Source: Chara braunii (lineage: Eukaryota; Streptophyta; Charophyceae; Charales; Characeae). From it: a stretch of DNA of 27,277 bases. Positions 10,721-18,424 of the stretch are shown here, one piece after another. Positions within the stretch are counted from its first letter, which is position 1. Every line of letters begins with the position of its first letter. The position numbers and the translations under genes are program-made. Below the pieces are notes generated by a model that was not told the origin of the DNA, did not search any database, and saw only the letters and a program-made list of their open reading frames with translations. Location of the stretch: the NCBI GenBank assembly GCA_003427395.1, contig BFEA01000171.1, forward strand, positions 761,647 through 788,923, written 5' to 3'.

Positions 10721-10826
10721 ACATTCGAAATGTTTATGGACGTCGACCACTCGAAATGTATCTGCACGTGGAACATTTCAAATGTATCTGAACGTGGAAC
10801 ATTCGAAATGTATCTGAACGTGGAAT
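10721..10826 (+). repeat. 26-bp minisatellite, four copies
   Basis: Units start at 10721, 10747, 10773 and 10799, exactly 26 bases apart, with consensus ACATTCGAAATGTATCTGAA plus CGTGGA. The first two copies are more diverged. TTCGAA is itself palindromic. Confidence 0.92.
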
Positions 10827-10838
10827 TTGTCCCGATAT

Positions 10839-10874
10839 AAAAAAAAAACAAAAAAAAAAACAAAAAAAAAAACA
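10839..10874. repeat. Periodic A-tract (A-runs separated by single C)
   Basis: Runs of 9-10 A separated by single C residues follow directly after the 26-bp minisatellite. This could be a poly(A) tail expanded by slippage. Confidence 0.8.
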
Positions 10875-11058
10875 ATTTATATGTTTGACAAGTTGAAATG
10901 TGTATAGTTAATATTCGTCCAGGTACATGTCAATATAGAGTAGCGGAGGAAGACACATGAAGCCAGACGGGGGACGCACCAGACAGAAAAGTGGCAGAGC
11001 TTTTTCGTTTTTTAGCCCCCCTTGTGTGTAGGGCCATGCTTATATTCTGTGTATCAAT

Positions 11059-11155
11059 ATACTTTTATCGGCCTTTTGGCTAAGATCAAGCAACAGTGTA
11101 TCTGTTCTCATCAGTTCAATCTGATCCCTTATCCGTCGGAACAGGAAAAAAAAAT
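11059..11155 (+). ncRNA. U2 snRNA 5'-end-derived sequence, truncated and altered
   Basis: From 11059 the + strand reads ATACTTTTATCGG, then CCTTTTGGCTAAGATCAAG, then ...GTATCTGTTCTCATCAG. This is the highly conserved 5' end of U2 snRNA: stem I, branch-site pairing region and start of stem IIa. The canonical GTGTAGTATCTG, which pairs with the intron branch point, is replaced by CAACAGTGTATCTG, so the GUAGUA element is broken. Similarity ends after the stem IIa region (TTCAATCTGAT). The Sm site and stems III-IV are absent, and the sequence runs into poly(A) at about 11144. No plant upstream sequence element (USE) was seen upstream. I read it as a truncated retroposed copy or the head of a U2-derived SINE, not a working U2 gene. 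Confidence 0.75.
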
Positions 11156-11163
11156 TAAAAAAA

Positions 11164-11219
11164 TCATCAGTTCAATCTGATCCCTGGTCCGTCGGAACAA
11201 GGAAAAAAAAAAAAAAAAC
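11164..11219 (+). repeat. Second partial copy of the U2-derived 3' segment with poly(A)
   Basis: TCATCAGTTCAATCTGATCC followed by GTCCGTCGGAACAAGG and 16 A residues repeats the end of the preceding U2-derived element (TCATCAGTTCAATCTGATCC, ATCCGTCGGAACAGG, poly(A)). The duplicated unit is about 65 bases, includes stem IIa and carries its own A-tract. Confidence 0.8.
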
Positions 11220-11231
11220 AATGTTCTCTTT

Positions 11232-11325
11232 ATCGTGCGCAGAGGTCGTGTTAATCTTCTCTATATCGTTTCCCCTTGCGCAGAGGTCGTGCTAATCTTC
11301 TCTGTATCGTTCCCCTTTTTTCAAT
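11232..11325 (-). ncRNA. Two short U6 snRNA-derived fragments (minus strand)
   Basis: On the minus strand, two tandem pieces about 45 bases apart carry U6 sequence: GGGGAACGATACAGAGAAG, ATTAGCACGACCTCTGCGCA and a more diverged partner (TATAGAGAAG, ATTAACACGACC). They contain the ACAGAGA box (one mutated to ATAGAGA), the AGC region and the start of the internal stem-loop. Both are too short to be functional. Confidence 0.8.
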
Positions 11326-11329
11326 TTCC

Positions 11330-11997
11330 CCTTTTTTTTTTTTCCGACCTTTTTTCCATTTCTGCGTATCATCCTTGCGCAGAGGTCGTGCTTATCTTCT
11401 CTGTATTGTTCCCATCCCTCCGTTTCGCCCCCCATCCCTCCGTTTCGTCTCCTCCTCCTCCTCCTCCTCCTTCTCCTCCTCCCCCTTCTCCTCCTCCTCC
11501 TCCTCTCCCACAGGTGTCCAATGTGCCAGTTTTTTTTTTTTTTTTCGACCTTTTTTCCATTTCTGAATTTTTTGCGTATCATCCTTGCGTAGAGGTCGTG
11601 CTAATCTTCTCTGTATCCTTCCCATCCCTCCGTTTCGCCTCCCATCCCTCCGTTTCGTCTCCTCCTTCTCCTCCTCCTCCTCCTCCTCCTTCTCCTCCTC
11701 CTCCTCCTCTCCCACAGGTGTCCAATGTGCCAGTTTTTTTTTTTTTTTCCGACCTTTTTTCCATTTCTGAATTTTTTGCGTATCATCCTTGCGTAGAGGT
11801 CGTGCTAATCTTCTCTGTATCGTTCCCATCCCTCCGTTTCATCTCCTCCTCCTCCTCCTCCTCATCCTCCTCGTCCTCGTCCTCCTCCTCCTCCTTCTCC
11901 TCCTCCTCCTCCTCCTCCTCCTTCTCCTTCTCCTCCTCCTCTCCCACAGGTGTCGAATGTGCCAGTTTTTATTTTTTTTTCGACCTTTTTTCCATTT
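11330..11997 (-). repeat. Tandem array of a ~205-bp unit built on the 3' part of U6 snRNA
   Basis: Three units have U6-derived cores at about 11364-11415, 11573-11630 and 11777-11832; the shared AGAGGTCGTG lies at 11381, 11591 and 11795 (spacings 210 and 204). On the minus strand each core reads GGAACGATACAGAGAAG, ATTAGCACGACCTCTRCGCA, AGGATGATACGCA, then a plant-like 3' end CAGAAATGG and A-rich sequence. U6 bases before about position 30 are missing. On the + strand the rest of each unit is a doubled CCCATCCCTCCGTTTCG, a (CCT)n tract, CTCCCACAGGTGTCCAATGT plus GCCAG, and a T-run. The ACAGAGA box, AGC triad and internal stem-loop are largely retained. I infer a 5'-truncated, polyadenylated U6 retrocopy that was amplified in tandem. 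Open frames on both strands are products of the CCT tract. Confidence 0.85.
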
Positions 11998-12001
11998 CTG
12001 C

Positions 12002-12058
12002 CTAGGCTACCAGAGTGGCCCGGGGTCACTTGCCCGGCCGGGCCAAAAAAAAAAAAAA
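12002..12058 (+). other. GC-rich hairpin followed by poly(A)
   Basis: GGCCCGGGGTCACTTGCCCG followed by GCCGGGCC can fold on itself and is followed directly by 14 A residues at 12045-12058. The arrangement resembles the segment end at 786-858 (CCGGGCGA-rich fold, then poly(A)). It may be the end of a retroposed RNA. Confidence 0.35.
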
Positions 12059-12081
12059 TAAAATAAAAATTTTTGAAATTT

Positions 12082-12298
12082 TCAGACAAAGGGACCTCGA
12101 CGTGCATTCTAATTTTTACTATTCATTGTAGATCAATAACAAATAGGGCCTTGCTACACTACTCACCAAATGATAAAAACTAAGAGACTCAGTGCATCTT
12201 CTCGTGGAACATGCCAAGATACATCTCATACTATGAATACTCACGGATGAACGTTGCCACATTTTGAGGGCAGATGCGCTCATTTTCTTTTGCATGTC
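12082..12298 (+). repeat. Duplicated block, copy 1
   Basis: Matches 12444-12742 in the same orientation. Shared landmarks include GGACAAAGGGACCTCGA (one mismatch), CATTCTAATTT, AGATCAATAA, CTACACTACTCAC, TGCATCTTCTCGT, CAAGATACAT and CACATTTTGAGGG. It has no protein sense. Confidence 0.85.
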
Positions 12299-12409
12299 TA
12301 TTGCACAAATGCCCCTGCCAGAATGTTGTACGAGAACGGCACGTGTCCATCGCGTCCACCGAGAAATGCAGCACAGCTTGCCACGTGTAAACCTGGACAG
12401 GGATTCTGT

Positions 12410-12436
12410 TTTTTTTTTTTTTTTTTTTTTTTTTTT
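12410..12436. repeat. Poly(T) tract
   Basis: 27 T residues stand directly before the second copy of the duplicated block. Read on the minus strand this is poly(A), possibly the tail of an element inserted in reverse orientation. Confidence 0.95.
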
Positions 12437-12443
12437 CAAAGCT

Positions 12444-12742
12444 TTCGGACAAAGGGACCTCGATGTTCATTCTAATTTATAATTGTAATAATTGCATCAT
12501 CATGAACGAAGTAACATTGTTAGAAAACTTGTTTTTTTAATTTTTTTCTTTTTTGTGCTTCGGAAACGTTTGGCTACTACGAGCCATTGCAGATCAATAA
12601 TAAATAGGACCTCACTACACTACTCACAAAGTGAAAAAAATGACGACACTCTATGCATCTTCTCGTAAAACATGGCAAGATACATACGTCGGGTGAATCT
12701 TGCTACATTTTGAGGGAAGATGCACTCACGTTCTTTTCTTTT
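12444..12742 (+). repeat. Duplicated block, copy 2, with ~85-bp extra sequence
   Basis: Second copy of the block at 12082-12298. It differs by an extra AT-rich stretch (about 12485-12575) between CATTCTAATTT and GCAGATCAATAA, and by many substitutions, so the duplication is not recent. Confidence 0.85.
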
Positions 12743-12804
12743 CGTGTGTGAGCTATGTCTGTGTCGATGCCAGTGCCTTCATGAAGTTGAATGAGACCGT
12801 GGAC

Positions 12805-13080
12805 ATGTTGCACAACCTCGACTTTTATATCGTCACATGATATCATCGTACAGCTTCTCGCAGCTTGGTTTGGGGGTAGATAAAGCCTTCGACACTATCT
12901 GCCGAGGTTGCACAACCTCGACAGTATCTGCCGAGATGGGGACAGATAAAGCCTTCGACACTATCTGCTGAGGTGCGCAGCTCTCCTTCGGTATCCTTGT
13001 GGACATCCACGTCATCCTCACCGTAACTGTCCTATCTGCCGAGGTGGGGACAGATAAAGCCTTCGACACTACCGATAGAT
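12805..13080. repeat. Repeats of AGATAAAGCCTTCGACACTA with TATCTGCCGAGG
   Basis: AGATAAAGCCTTCGACACTA (last base variable) occurs at about 12878, 12944 and 13052, each next to TATCTGCCGAGGT or a variant. GTTGCACAACCTCGAC occurs twice (about 12807 and 12907). CGAGGTTG-CA-CAACCTCG at 12903-12920 is an inverted repeat with 8-base arms. The flank CAGCTTCTCGCAGCTTGGTT at about 12851 recurs with one change at about 17385. The minus-strand open frame across this array repeats a Lys-Ala-Leu-Ser peptide and I do not regard it as a gene. Confidence 0.8.
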
Positions 13081-13084
13081 ACGG

Positions 13085-13960
13085 GGTCGAAGAAAGAAGA
13101 ATGAATTAAAAAACAAAAAACAAAAAATTTGCCGAAGAAAAAAAAGAAAATAAGAAAAAAAAAAAAATGTTGATCTGTTGGATGTGTTATTTGCTATGTG
13201 GCAATTGGATTATCTGTGGGATGTGTTTGCCTCGACTTTTGGGACTTCAGACATGACAACGAGGGGTTATTTGGGATTGGTGATAAAGACTTGGTGTTAA
13301 CTACATTCCCATCTTTCCCCCTCCTTTCGTCTGATCCTTACCTCTTCGTCTGTGTATGTCTGGACCTGGCGCTTTCTTCCTGTATACAGCGCCAGGCTCC
13401 TTCACACTTAGTGATGGATACAATGCATGTTTAGTCTGAGTTCAAACATTGATTGGGCTAGTTAGTATTACTCTAGCATTCTGCTTCGCTACTCTGAACT
13501 ACGTGAATGAGGTAAGTCCTGGTCAGGTCAGTCTTTGTATCAAAGTCTTCCCTGCGCTATTCAACACCTTTTGTATGTATGAGAATGCACATTGTCTGTC
13601 GAGATTCTACTCGCACTGTATTGTCCATTCAGTCCTTTTCATCACATTGCAGTTCCTCGGTTATTATGGGACATTGCATATCTGTGCATGTGACATAAGT
13701 GAAGGATTTGGGCGAGTGAGACTTGGCTTGTTTGCTAGAGATTTGTTGTGCCCCTTTCCTCCAACTCCATTTTCGTGCCATTTAATTAATGTGCGAAATC
13801 TTTTTCTTTTTGTTTGATTGGTCGAAATTTTCTTGCTTCTCCACACATGCCACTGTGCTTTGATGATGGCTTCGTCTCCGAATTTGATGATCTCAACAAG
13901 CCTGTTACAAGTTACGTTCTCAATCTCAAATGCGTCCCAACAAGCTGTCCCAACAAGTTG
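13085..13960. other. No gene supported; one good splice-donor match
   Basis: Open frames of 78 and 122 codons at 13198-13434 and 13449-13817 have no recognisable domain. GAGGTAAGT at about 13508-13516 is a near-perfect 5' splice donor, so part of this region could be an exon of an unrecognised gene. Without transcripts I cannot support a model. Confidence 0.3.
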
Positions 13961-13975
13961 TCCCAACTATGATGG

Positions 13976-14298
13976 AAGCAGCAAGCAAGCAGCAAGCAAC
14001 AACAACAAGTGTGTGTATATGTGTGAGAGCAGCAAGCAGCAAGCAGCAAGCGGCAAGCAGCAAGTGTGTGTGTGTGTGTGAGCAGCAGCAGCAAGCAGCA
14101 AGTTGCGTTGCGGCCAGCAAGCAGCAAGCAAACAGCAAGCAGCAGCAGCATCAGCAAGCACCAAGCAACAACAAGCATTGTCCGGAATGAGCAGCAAGGA
14201 GCAAGCGGCAGCAGCAAGCAGCAGCAGAACGAATTGAGGAAGCAGCAAGCAGCAGCAGCAGCAACAAGCAGCAGCAGCAGGCGGCAAGCAACAAGCAG

Positions 14299-14310
<12 letters not shown>
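13976..14310 (+). repeat. AGC/AGCAAGC-rich low-complexity tract with (TG)n
   Basis: Repeated AGCAGCAAGC and AACAAC units are interspersed with short TG runs (about 14063-14079 and 14300-14328). The Gln/Ser/Lys-rich and Leu/Cys-rich open frames come from the repeat. Confidence 0.93.
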
Positions 14311-14333
<23 letters not shown>

Positions 14334-14439
14334 GCTCATGTGTGTGTGTGTGTGTTGGCGTCCATGTGTGTGTGTGTTCGCTATGCACTAAAAAAAAAGG
14401 CATGCCTGTGCCGAGCTGTTTCGCTATGCAGTAAAAAAA

Positions 14440-14632
14440 AGCAAGCACCAAGCAGCACGCAGCACCAGCAAGCAGCAAGCAGCAAGCAGCAGCAGCAAGC
14501 AGAAAGCAGGAAGCAGCAGCAGCAAGCGGCAAGCACGCCCGTGATTGTATGTGTGTTCTCGTATTCGCATATTCGAAAGGGTTTTTTGCAGCATTCGGCA
14601 AGCAGTAAGCGGCAAGCAGCAGCAGCACGGAG
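14440..14632 (+). repeat. Second AGC/AGCAAGC-rich tract
   Basis: The same AGCAAGCAGC units as at 13976-14310 resume at about 14440-14537 and 14598-14625 after a unique spacer. An 8-A run sits before a GC-AAGCA start in both spacer flanks. Confidence 0.9.
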
Positions 14633-14639
14633 GGCAGTG

Positions 14640-15190
14640 GTGGTTTAACAGGGCATTGTGGGTGAATGTGTACGTGATGTCTTGGTACTCTCTGGTCAAC
14701 GGACCATTCTTTGGGATTTCCTTTGTATTTAAAGTCAGGAGAGCCGCCCTGGCGGTGAATCTGTTGGATTGGGTCAGCTTTTCATGGACGCTATAATTTT
14801 CATAAAGCATGTTTACTTACCCAGTTACTGGTGGTGGCCTGTCTGACTATCAATTATTTCATTACTTTATTGTTTGCTTGTTTGATTGACTGATTAATTG
14901 ATTGGGTCATGCAACCGCCCTTGCGTGGCTGCTAAACGAGTTCATATTTTCATAATGACTGACTATTTGGACAATCGCCTTCACATTGGTTGCAGTCTCA
15001 TACTCGCATCCGTGCAAGCGCTTTTTCTTCTACTGTCGTCAGCAGTGACTTTTGTAGCACTCACTCCGACAGCGTGAATCGTCTTCGTCCTTGTTCACCA
15101 CAGGTGAGTCTTTGATTAATCTCACGCCCTCTTTCCATACATTGATTGATCCTCCTCCACCTGCTTGTCATTGTCGTCATCATGCATGTA
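14640..15190. other. No gene supported; one splice-donor match
   Basis: Unremarkable DNA. CCACAGGTGAGT at about 15099-15110 is a strong 5' splice donor match, but the sequence before it has no recognisable coding content. Confidence 0.3.
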
Positions 15191-15192
15191 TG

Positions 15193-15194
<2 letters not shown>

Positions 15195-15231
<37 letters not shown>
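15195..15231. repeat. (TA)n microsatellite
   Basis: About 18 TA dinucleotides in a row. Confidence 0.97.
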
Positions 15232-15493
15232 GGTTTTTTCCGGTCAGGTTGAGCGGCAGTGGTCGGGGCCGTTACTAGGCGGCCATGCTGTCCCTCTAGC
15301 GCCAGCGGCGTGTCTGGAGTGTATTTTTTGGCTGTGACAGACCTTTCTTTGTTTCGTGGATGTTTTGTTGGTTTGTGATGGGGTGTGAACCGACAGTCTG
15401 TTGAGTTTTCCATCTGGTGTGGGTGAGTGATAGTCTACTTTGATTTTGGTTAAGGTAGATTATCATTTACAGTGTAATCAGTGAGGGGTTTCT

Positions 15494-15553
15494 GCAGACT
15501 GTTGAGGGTTCATTCTCCTGATGAGTCGGTGAAACTCCGACGAAACAGTTTGT
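15494..15553 (+). ncRNA. Type III hammerhead self-cleaving ribozyme
   Basis: All core parts are present and correctly spaced. C3-A9 is CTGATGA at 15518-15524. Stem II is GTCGG (15525-15529) paired with CCGAC (15537-15541) around the loop TGAAACT. GAAA is at 15542-15545. Stem III pairs GCAGACTGT (15494-15502) with ACAGTTTGT (15545-15553): nine pairs, two of them G-U, including the required A15.1-U16.1. Stem I pairs GAGGG (15504-15508) with TTCTC (15513-15517) around TTCA. The predicted cut is after U17 at 15503 (GUU, a permitted but less common site than GUC). The open ends lie on stem III, so this is type III topology, as in plant retrozymes and viroid-like RNAs. No second copy, tRNA primer-binding site or long terminal repeats were found nearby, so the carrier element is unknown. 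Confidence 0.88.
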
Positions 15554-15559
15554 CACTGC

Positions 15560-18000
15560 CCCTTATTTGTTGTCCTCTTTTCTCTCTCTGCCTACGGTTT
15601 GCCGGGCAGTTCTGTTTGTGACGATATATATATGGTTTGAGCAGGACGGGACCCGCGGAACGCGGACAAGGGTGTGAAAATGGACAAGGGAAGGACTTAG
15701 ACCTGACCTAACTATGAATGTGGGAAGGGTTTTGAGGGTTGGATGCTTGGATGAACGGCGGACGACGGGGTGTGGCTTGTGTGATGAATGAGCGGGATGA
15801 CTCTCTTGTGTGCAATATGTGAGCCCGAAAAAACTAAGGGCGCATATGGATGATGCGAATGCTATGCCAATGCCTTAAGCAAAAAAATTATAGGGGCTAG
15901 GGGTTAGCCTGCAGCTTCACACCCCGAGGATGCCCTAGGAACCACTTAGGATTTCCACGCTTAGTGCAAAGGTGTGTGGCCCAATGAATGACGCTTGGCC
16001 TACATACGAAAAAGAAGATAAAGTCTCAATGAACTCCCTGGACTGCCTGCGTATTGGAAGGAGCAATTGCCTGGTCACATTTAAATGAATCGAGAAAACG
16101 CCACGAGTGATTAAAGAGTTACTATCTAACGCGAGACTGGAGCTACATCCCCCAATGTAAAGCCCTCTCGCAAATGGCCCATCCCCATCCATCTCAAAGC
16201 ACTAGGTGGGGGTGCCCCTGAGACGAACGACCCGCGCCCTCAGCGTGAGCATTGGCGGGTCGAGCCAAATGGGACCTGCAGTGGGGTCGACTTAGGCTCG
16301 AAAGTCCTTCAGGGTACAACCGCTACAAAAAATGGTGGAGGTGCTGGGTATGGGTTAAACTGACCCATACGGTCTCGAGGGGGGCGCCCAACGCATGATC
16401 GTATACATAACCGAAGATAAAGAATAAGGATTTGTATATGCTCTATCCCCTTGAGTGAATCAGATTTGAGGGCGGCTGGGCGCATGGCAAGGCCAAGCCT
16501 GGAGGAAATAACATGCATGTTTGCACACTTGATCAGCCATCTCCTTTGGAGGTGACTCTAGTCCTCCTTCTTTCGGGCTGATGTTCGTCAGACCGGGGAA
16601 GCCTTGGGCAAGCCGCAGGTCGACCCTTCCTCTTCGTGTGAAAGAAGGGCTCCAGTTACCTGGCAGGCGGTTGGAATTCCGGGCTAGTCTGGGTTCCGAT
16701 AAAAATCCCGCGGCGGAGTGATCCGACCGACACGGATGCCTTCTTTCCTCTTCTTTGGAGCCCAGTGGGCTCCATGCACCGCACTTGAGATGCTTGAAAG
16801 AACCTCATATGAACATAACAGGTAATCGAGAAGGAACAATCTTGCCCTATGAACGGACACACAAGCTAAGATAAGGGGAATGAATAGAGTTGCTAGACTC
16901 CAAGAAAACTAGCTCACCTTTGAAGATGCTCACGAAAAGGAACTTGGCACTGTGCATGGAAGATAGAGGTGAGTGACACACACTGTCCTGAGAGAAAAAT
17001 TGCGAGCTATGGGTAGGAAGCGTTGGGTGCACCGAGGGAAAGACACTTATATTATGTGTGTCCCACTTGGGACTTGTTTTTGCATGATGGGGATTTGAGC
17101 GTCCTGCCTTTCGGAAGGAAAGGCGGGGTCTGCACCGGTCGGTGCGGGTTGCAAAACGTCGCTCTCTTTTGTAGACTGCTGTTTGTCCATATGTGGGGGT
17201 CAGGCCACCGAGCTGTCTAACGGGAGTTTATCGCGCCGGGTGATTATTAGCATTCTCGTTCGCGCGGTGACGGGTCACGGCCCAATGATCTGCCGGGCGG
17301 GGTGTGAAGGGGCCTAGCCTGTGGACTGGCGGAGGGAGTACCACTGCACGCGGACAAAGACAGAGCCTCGGAGACGATTAGTAGCTTCTCGTAGCTTGGT
17401 TTGGGAAAGGTTGTTCCTTGTCGGACCGATGGAAGTGAATGCCCGGACGACTGACTTTTGTCCCTGTATTTAGGCACACGGGGTGAGTCCGGGTGTTGGT
17501 ATGGATGAGCAAAAGCGGCAATACGGGATGAGGTATTCTGGGCAAGAAGGTGAGGGCGACCCCCCACTGGAGTCTGGATACCGCGCTCGCGACGGTTGAG
17601 CTGTGCTTGAGGTACGGGATAAAACTCTGCCGATAGCAACAGCGGAGAGACCACTTTTGGTAAAAGGCTGGTGAGGAGATGACCGACCTGTGTGCGGTGA
17701 TTGCTTGATTTTTCTTTTTGTGCCTCCCTCTGTAAAGTCTGCCTGATGGATGTTGGGAAGGGAACTGAGCTTCTAAGTCTATTCTCACCTCCTGTCTAAG
17801 TCCGCACAAGTGAGAGAACATGAGGATAAGGCTGGATAAGAGTCGGAAGGAAATGGGACCAACAGAAAGGAATGTCGGTTGATGGTGCTGGATTGATGGT
17901 ATGACGGGGCAACGATATTTGGGAAATGGGTAGGAAAGGTTAGGGAGACCCGGATGAGGGGTCTGAAAATAATTCTCAACTAGAGAGAGACACAGTTTGA
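15560..18000. other. No gene recognised in ~2.4 kb
   Basis: GC-balanced DNA with several open frames of 60-147 codons on both strands (for example minus 15935-16192, 17247-17654 and 17378-17821). They overlap in different frames and contain no motif I recognise. GGAGCCC-AGT-GGGCTCC at about 16757-16773 is a perfect seven-base-pair hairpin. The segment near 17385 (AGCTTCTCGTAGCTTGGTTT) matches one at 12852. It may be the body of a non-coding or decayed transposon, possibly the one carrying the hammerhead, but no terminal repeats were seen. Confidence 0.35.
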
Positions 18001-18179
18001 CCGAGGGGGGGGCATGTCGTGCGCTCTTATGGAAAACAGGGCGGGAGCTGACAAACGAGACAGTCTGACTGAGTTGTCACCCCCGGTCCATTCTATCGGT
18101 CCATAAATGCCAATAGACGTAAGGGAATGGGTGTCTGTCGTCCTCCCGGAAGAAGGAACGTGGACGGGCCTGGAGCCAG

Positions 18180-18420
18180 CCTATCAAACTGTGATGCTGG
18201 ATGAAAAGGACGCGTTCCTCTGGATAGAGACAATCTGGACCAAGATCAGCCTGACAAGATTTTTACCAAGCCTGATAGACTTAGAAATCCGGGGGCTGGA
18301 TCTGATGTGTCCGGGGCGGAAGAAGGGGCGCAACAAGGGGGTTGGATCCTGATAGATCAAGGTCAGCCTGATAAGAATTTCACCAAGCCTGATAGACAAG
18401 ACGAAAACGACGCGTTTCCC
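18180..18420 (+). repeat. Diverged direct duplication of about 165 bp
   Basis: The block with AAGATCAGCCTGACAAGAT, TTTACCAAGCCTGATAGAC and a nearby GACGCGTT is repeated as AAGGTCAGCCTGATAAGAA, TTCACCAAGCCTGATAGAC and GACGCGTT. The copies start near 18241 and 18359. It directly precedes the 363-bp satellite. Confidence 0.65.
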
Positions 18421-18424
18421 TTCT

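Noticed and set aside
11235-12107. Long Ser/Pro/Phe-rich ORF (256 codons) and Glu/Arg-rich ORFs
   Set aside because: Produced by the CCT tracts and the U6-derived tandem units; the repeated peptide is antisense U6.
13930-14648. Gln/Ser/Lys-rich ORFs as a poly-Q protein
   Set aside because: Low-complexity AGC/AGCAAG repeat with TG runs; frames change without any conserved protein segment.
15200-16600. Full LTR retrozyme around the hammerhead
   Set aside because: No second hammerhead, no direct terminal repeats, no TGGTATCAGAGC-type primer-binding site seen; only the ribozyme itself is supported.
17247-17821. Two overlapping minus-strand ORFs of 135 and 147 codons
   Set aside because: Different frames over the same DNA, no recognisable motif, and composition typical of chance ORFs in GC-balanced DNA.
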